Shown piece by piece: positions 14,856 through 15,000 of a DNA stretch of 15,000 nucleotides. The stretch is taken from positions 1-15,000 of the forward strand of contig NZ_CP080442.1 in NCBI RefSeq assembly GCF_019597925.1, written 5' to 3'. The notes under the pieces are model-generated. The model did not search any database. It was not told where the DNA came from and saw only the letters and a program-made list of their open reading frames with translations. Each line of letters opens with the position of its first letter. Position 1 is the stretch's first letter. The DNA comes from [Clostridium] scindens. Lineage in GTDB: Bacteria > Bacillota > Clostridia > Lachnospirales > Lachnospiraceae. Both the position numbers and the translations under genes were made by a program.

Positions 14856-14880
14856 CAATATGAAAAACCTTTAGTATAAT
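14852..14880 (+). promoter_or_regulatory. Perfect consensus sigma-A promoter for tRNA-Ser
   Basis: TTGACA (14852-14857), exactly 17 bp, then TATAAT (14875-14880): both hexamers are full consensus. The -35 overlaps the TGA (14853-14855) of the preceding small gene. The expected start near 14887 is only a few bases before the mature tRNA end at 14891, as is common for strongly expressed tRNA genes. Confidence 0.93.
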
Positions 14881-14890
14881 AACCCTTGCT

Positions 14891-14978
14891 GGAGAAATAC
14901 TCAAGAGGCTGAAGAGGCGCCCCTGCTAAGGGTGTAGGTCGGGTAACCGGCGCGAGGGTTCAAATCCCTCTTTCTCCG
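14891..14978 (+). tRNA. tRNA-Ser (anticodon GCT)
   Basis: The acceptor stem GGAGAAA (14891-14897) pairs with TTTCTCC (14971-14977), with discriminator G at 14978. The anticodon stem CGCCC (14918-14922) pairs with GGGTG (14930-14934), including one G-U, around the loop CTGCTAA, giving anticodon GCT at 14925-14927, which reads AGC and AGU. A long variable arm (about 14935-14953) marks the class II serine type. The T arm is GAGGG, TTCAAAT, CCCTC (14954-14970). CCA is not encoded, so it must be added after transcription. Confidence 0.97.
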
Positions 14979-15000
14979 TTTAGTCAGTATTGACTGTCTG

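Noticed and set aside
13805..14978. Integrated island with tRNA-Ser as attachment site
   Set aside because: Small resolvase-type serine recombinases do not normally integrate into tRNA genes, the tRNA 3' end is not duplicated in the window, and there are no phage or conjugation genes.
14982..14995. Short inverted repeat AGTCA/TGACT after the tRNA as a terminator
   Set aside because: Only 5 bp of stem is visible, there is no T-run, and the window ends right after, so it cannot be judged.

Overview
The window looks like the replication-origin end of a Firmicutes chromosome, most likely a gut Lachnospiraceae member (Dorea or Clostridium scindens-like). This rests on four things: the dnaA-oriC-dnaN-S4-recF-gyrB-gyrA order, strong Shine-Dalgarno sites throughout, the style of the protein sequences, and the accessory families present (two-subunit class I fumarase, DUF2975 with a YozG-type regulator, DUF4153, C_GCAxxG_C_C). 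The genus is an inference; no database was searched.

Region 1 (1-8631), replication core. dnaA starts at base 1. The 280-bp dnaA-dnaN gap has the features of oriC: five 11-bp tandem DnaA-box-like units right after dnaA, scattered partial boxes, and a TTTTCCACA box followed by a GC-rich spacer, a short A/T-rich repeat and an AT-rich stretch just before dnaN. Then dnaN, the small S4 gene, recF, gyrB and gyrA follow on the + strand with gaps of 10-11 bp or overlap. They encode the sliding clamp, an RNA-binding ribosome-linked protein, a gap-repair loader and both gyrase subunits. A long hairpin ends the block and also serves the convergent gene behind it.

Region 2 (8640-11547), accessory genes. 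A cysteine-rich C_GCAxxG_C_C protein on the - strand diverges from a three-gene + operon: DUF2975 membrane protein, YozG-like Cro/C1 regulator, and large DUF4153 membrane protein. The divergent intergenic region carries three perfect palindromes about 33 bp apart. One overlaps the -35 of a good sigma-A promoter and one lies at the expected transcription start, which suggests repression by the operon's own regulator.

Region 3 (11548-13781), metabolic operon. A near-consensus promoter drives the alpha and beta subunits of an iron-sulfur fumarase and then a PlsC-type acyltransferase coupled by an ATGA overlap, ending at a hairpin terminator.

Region 4 (13805-15000). A 205-aa resolvase/invertase-type serine recombinase ends inside a short sequence that recurs, inverted, about 120 bp downstream as a 30-bp palindrome with a 2-bp centre. 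A sigma-A-like promoter lies between the two copies and points at a small unrecognised gene. A perfect consensus promoter overlaps that gene's stop codon and drives a tRNA-Ser (GCT). The recombinase with its nearby inverted sites is the best candidate here for an undescribed switch, but this is a hypothesis from the sequence alone.
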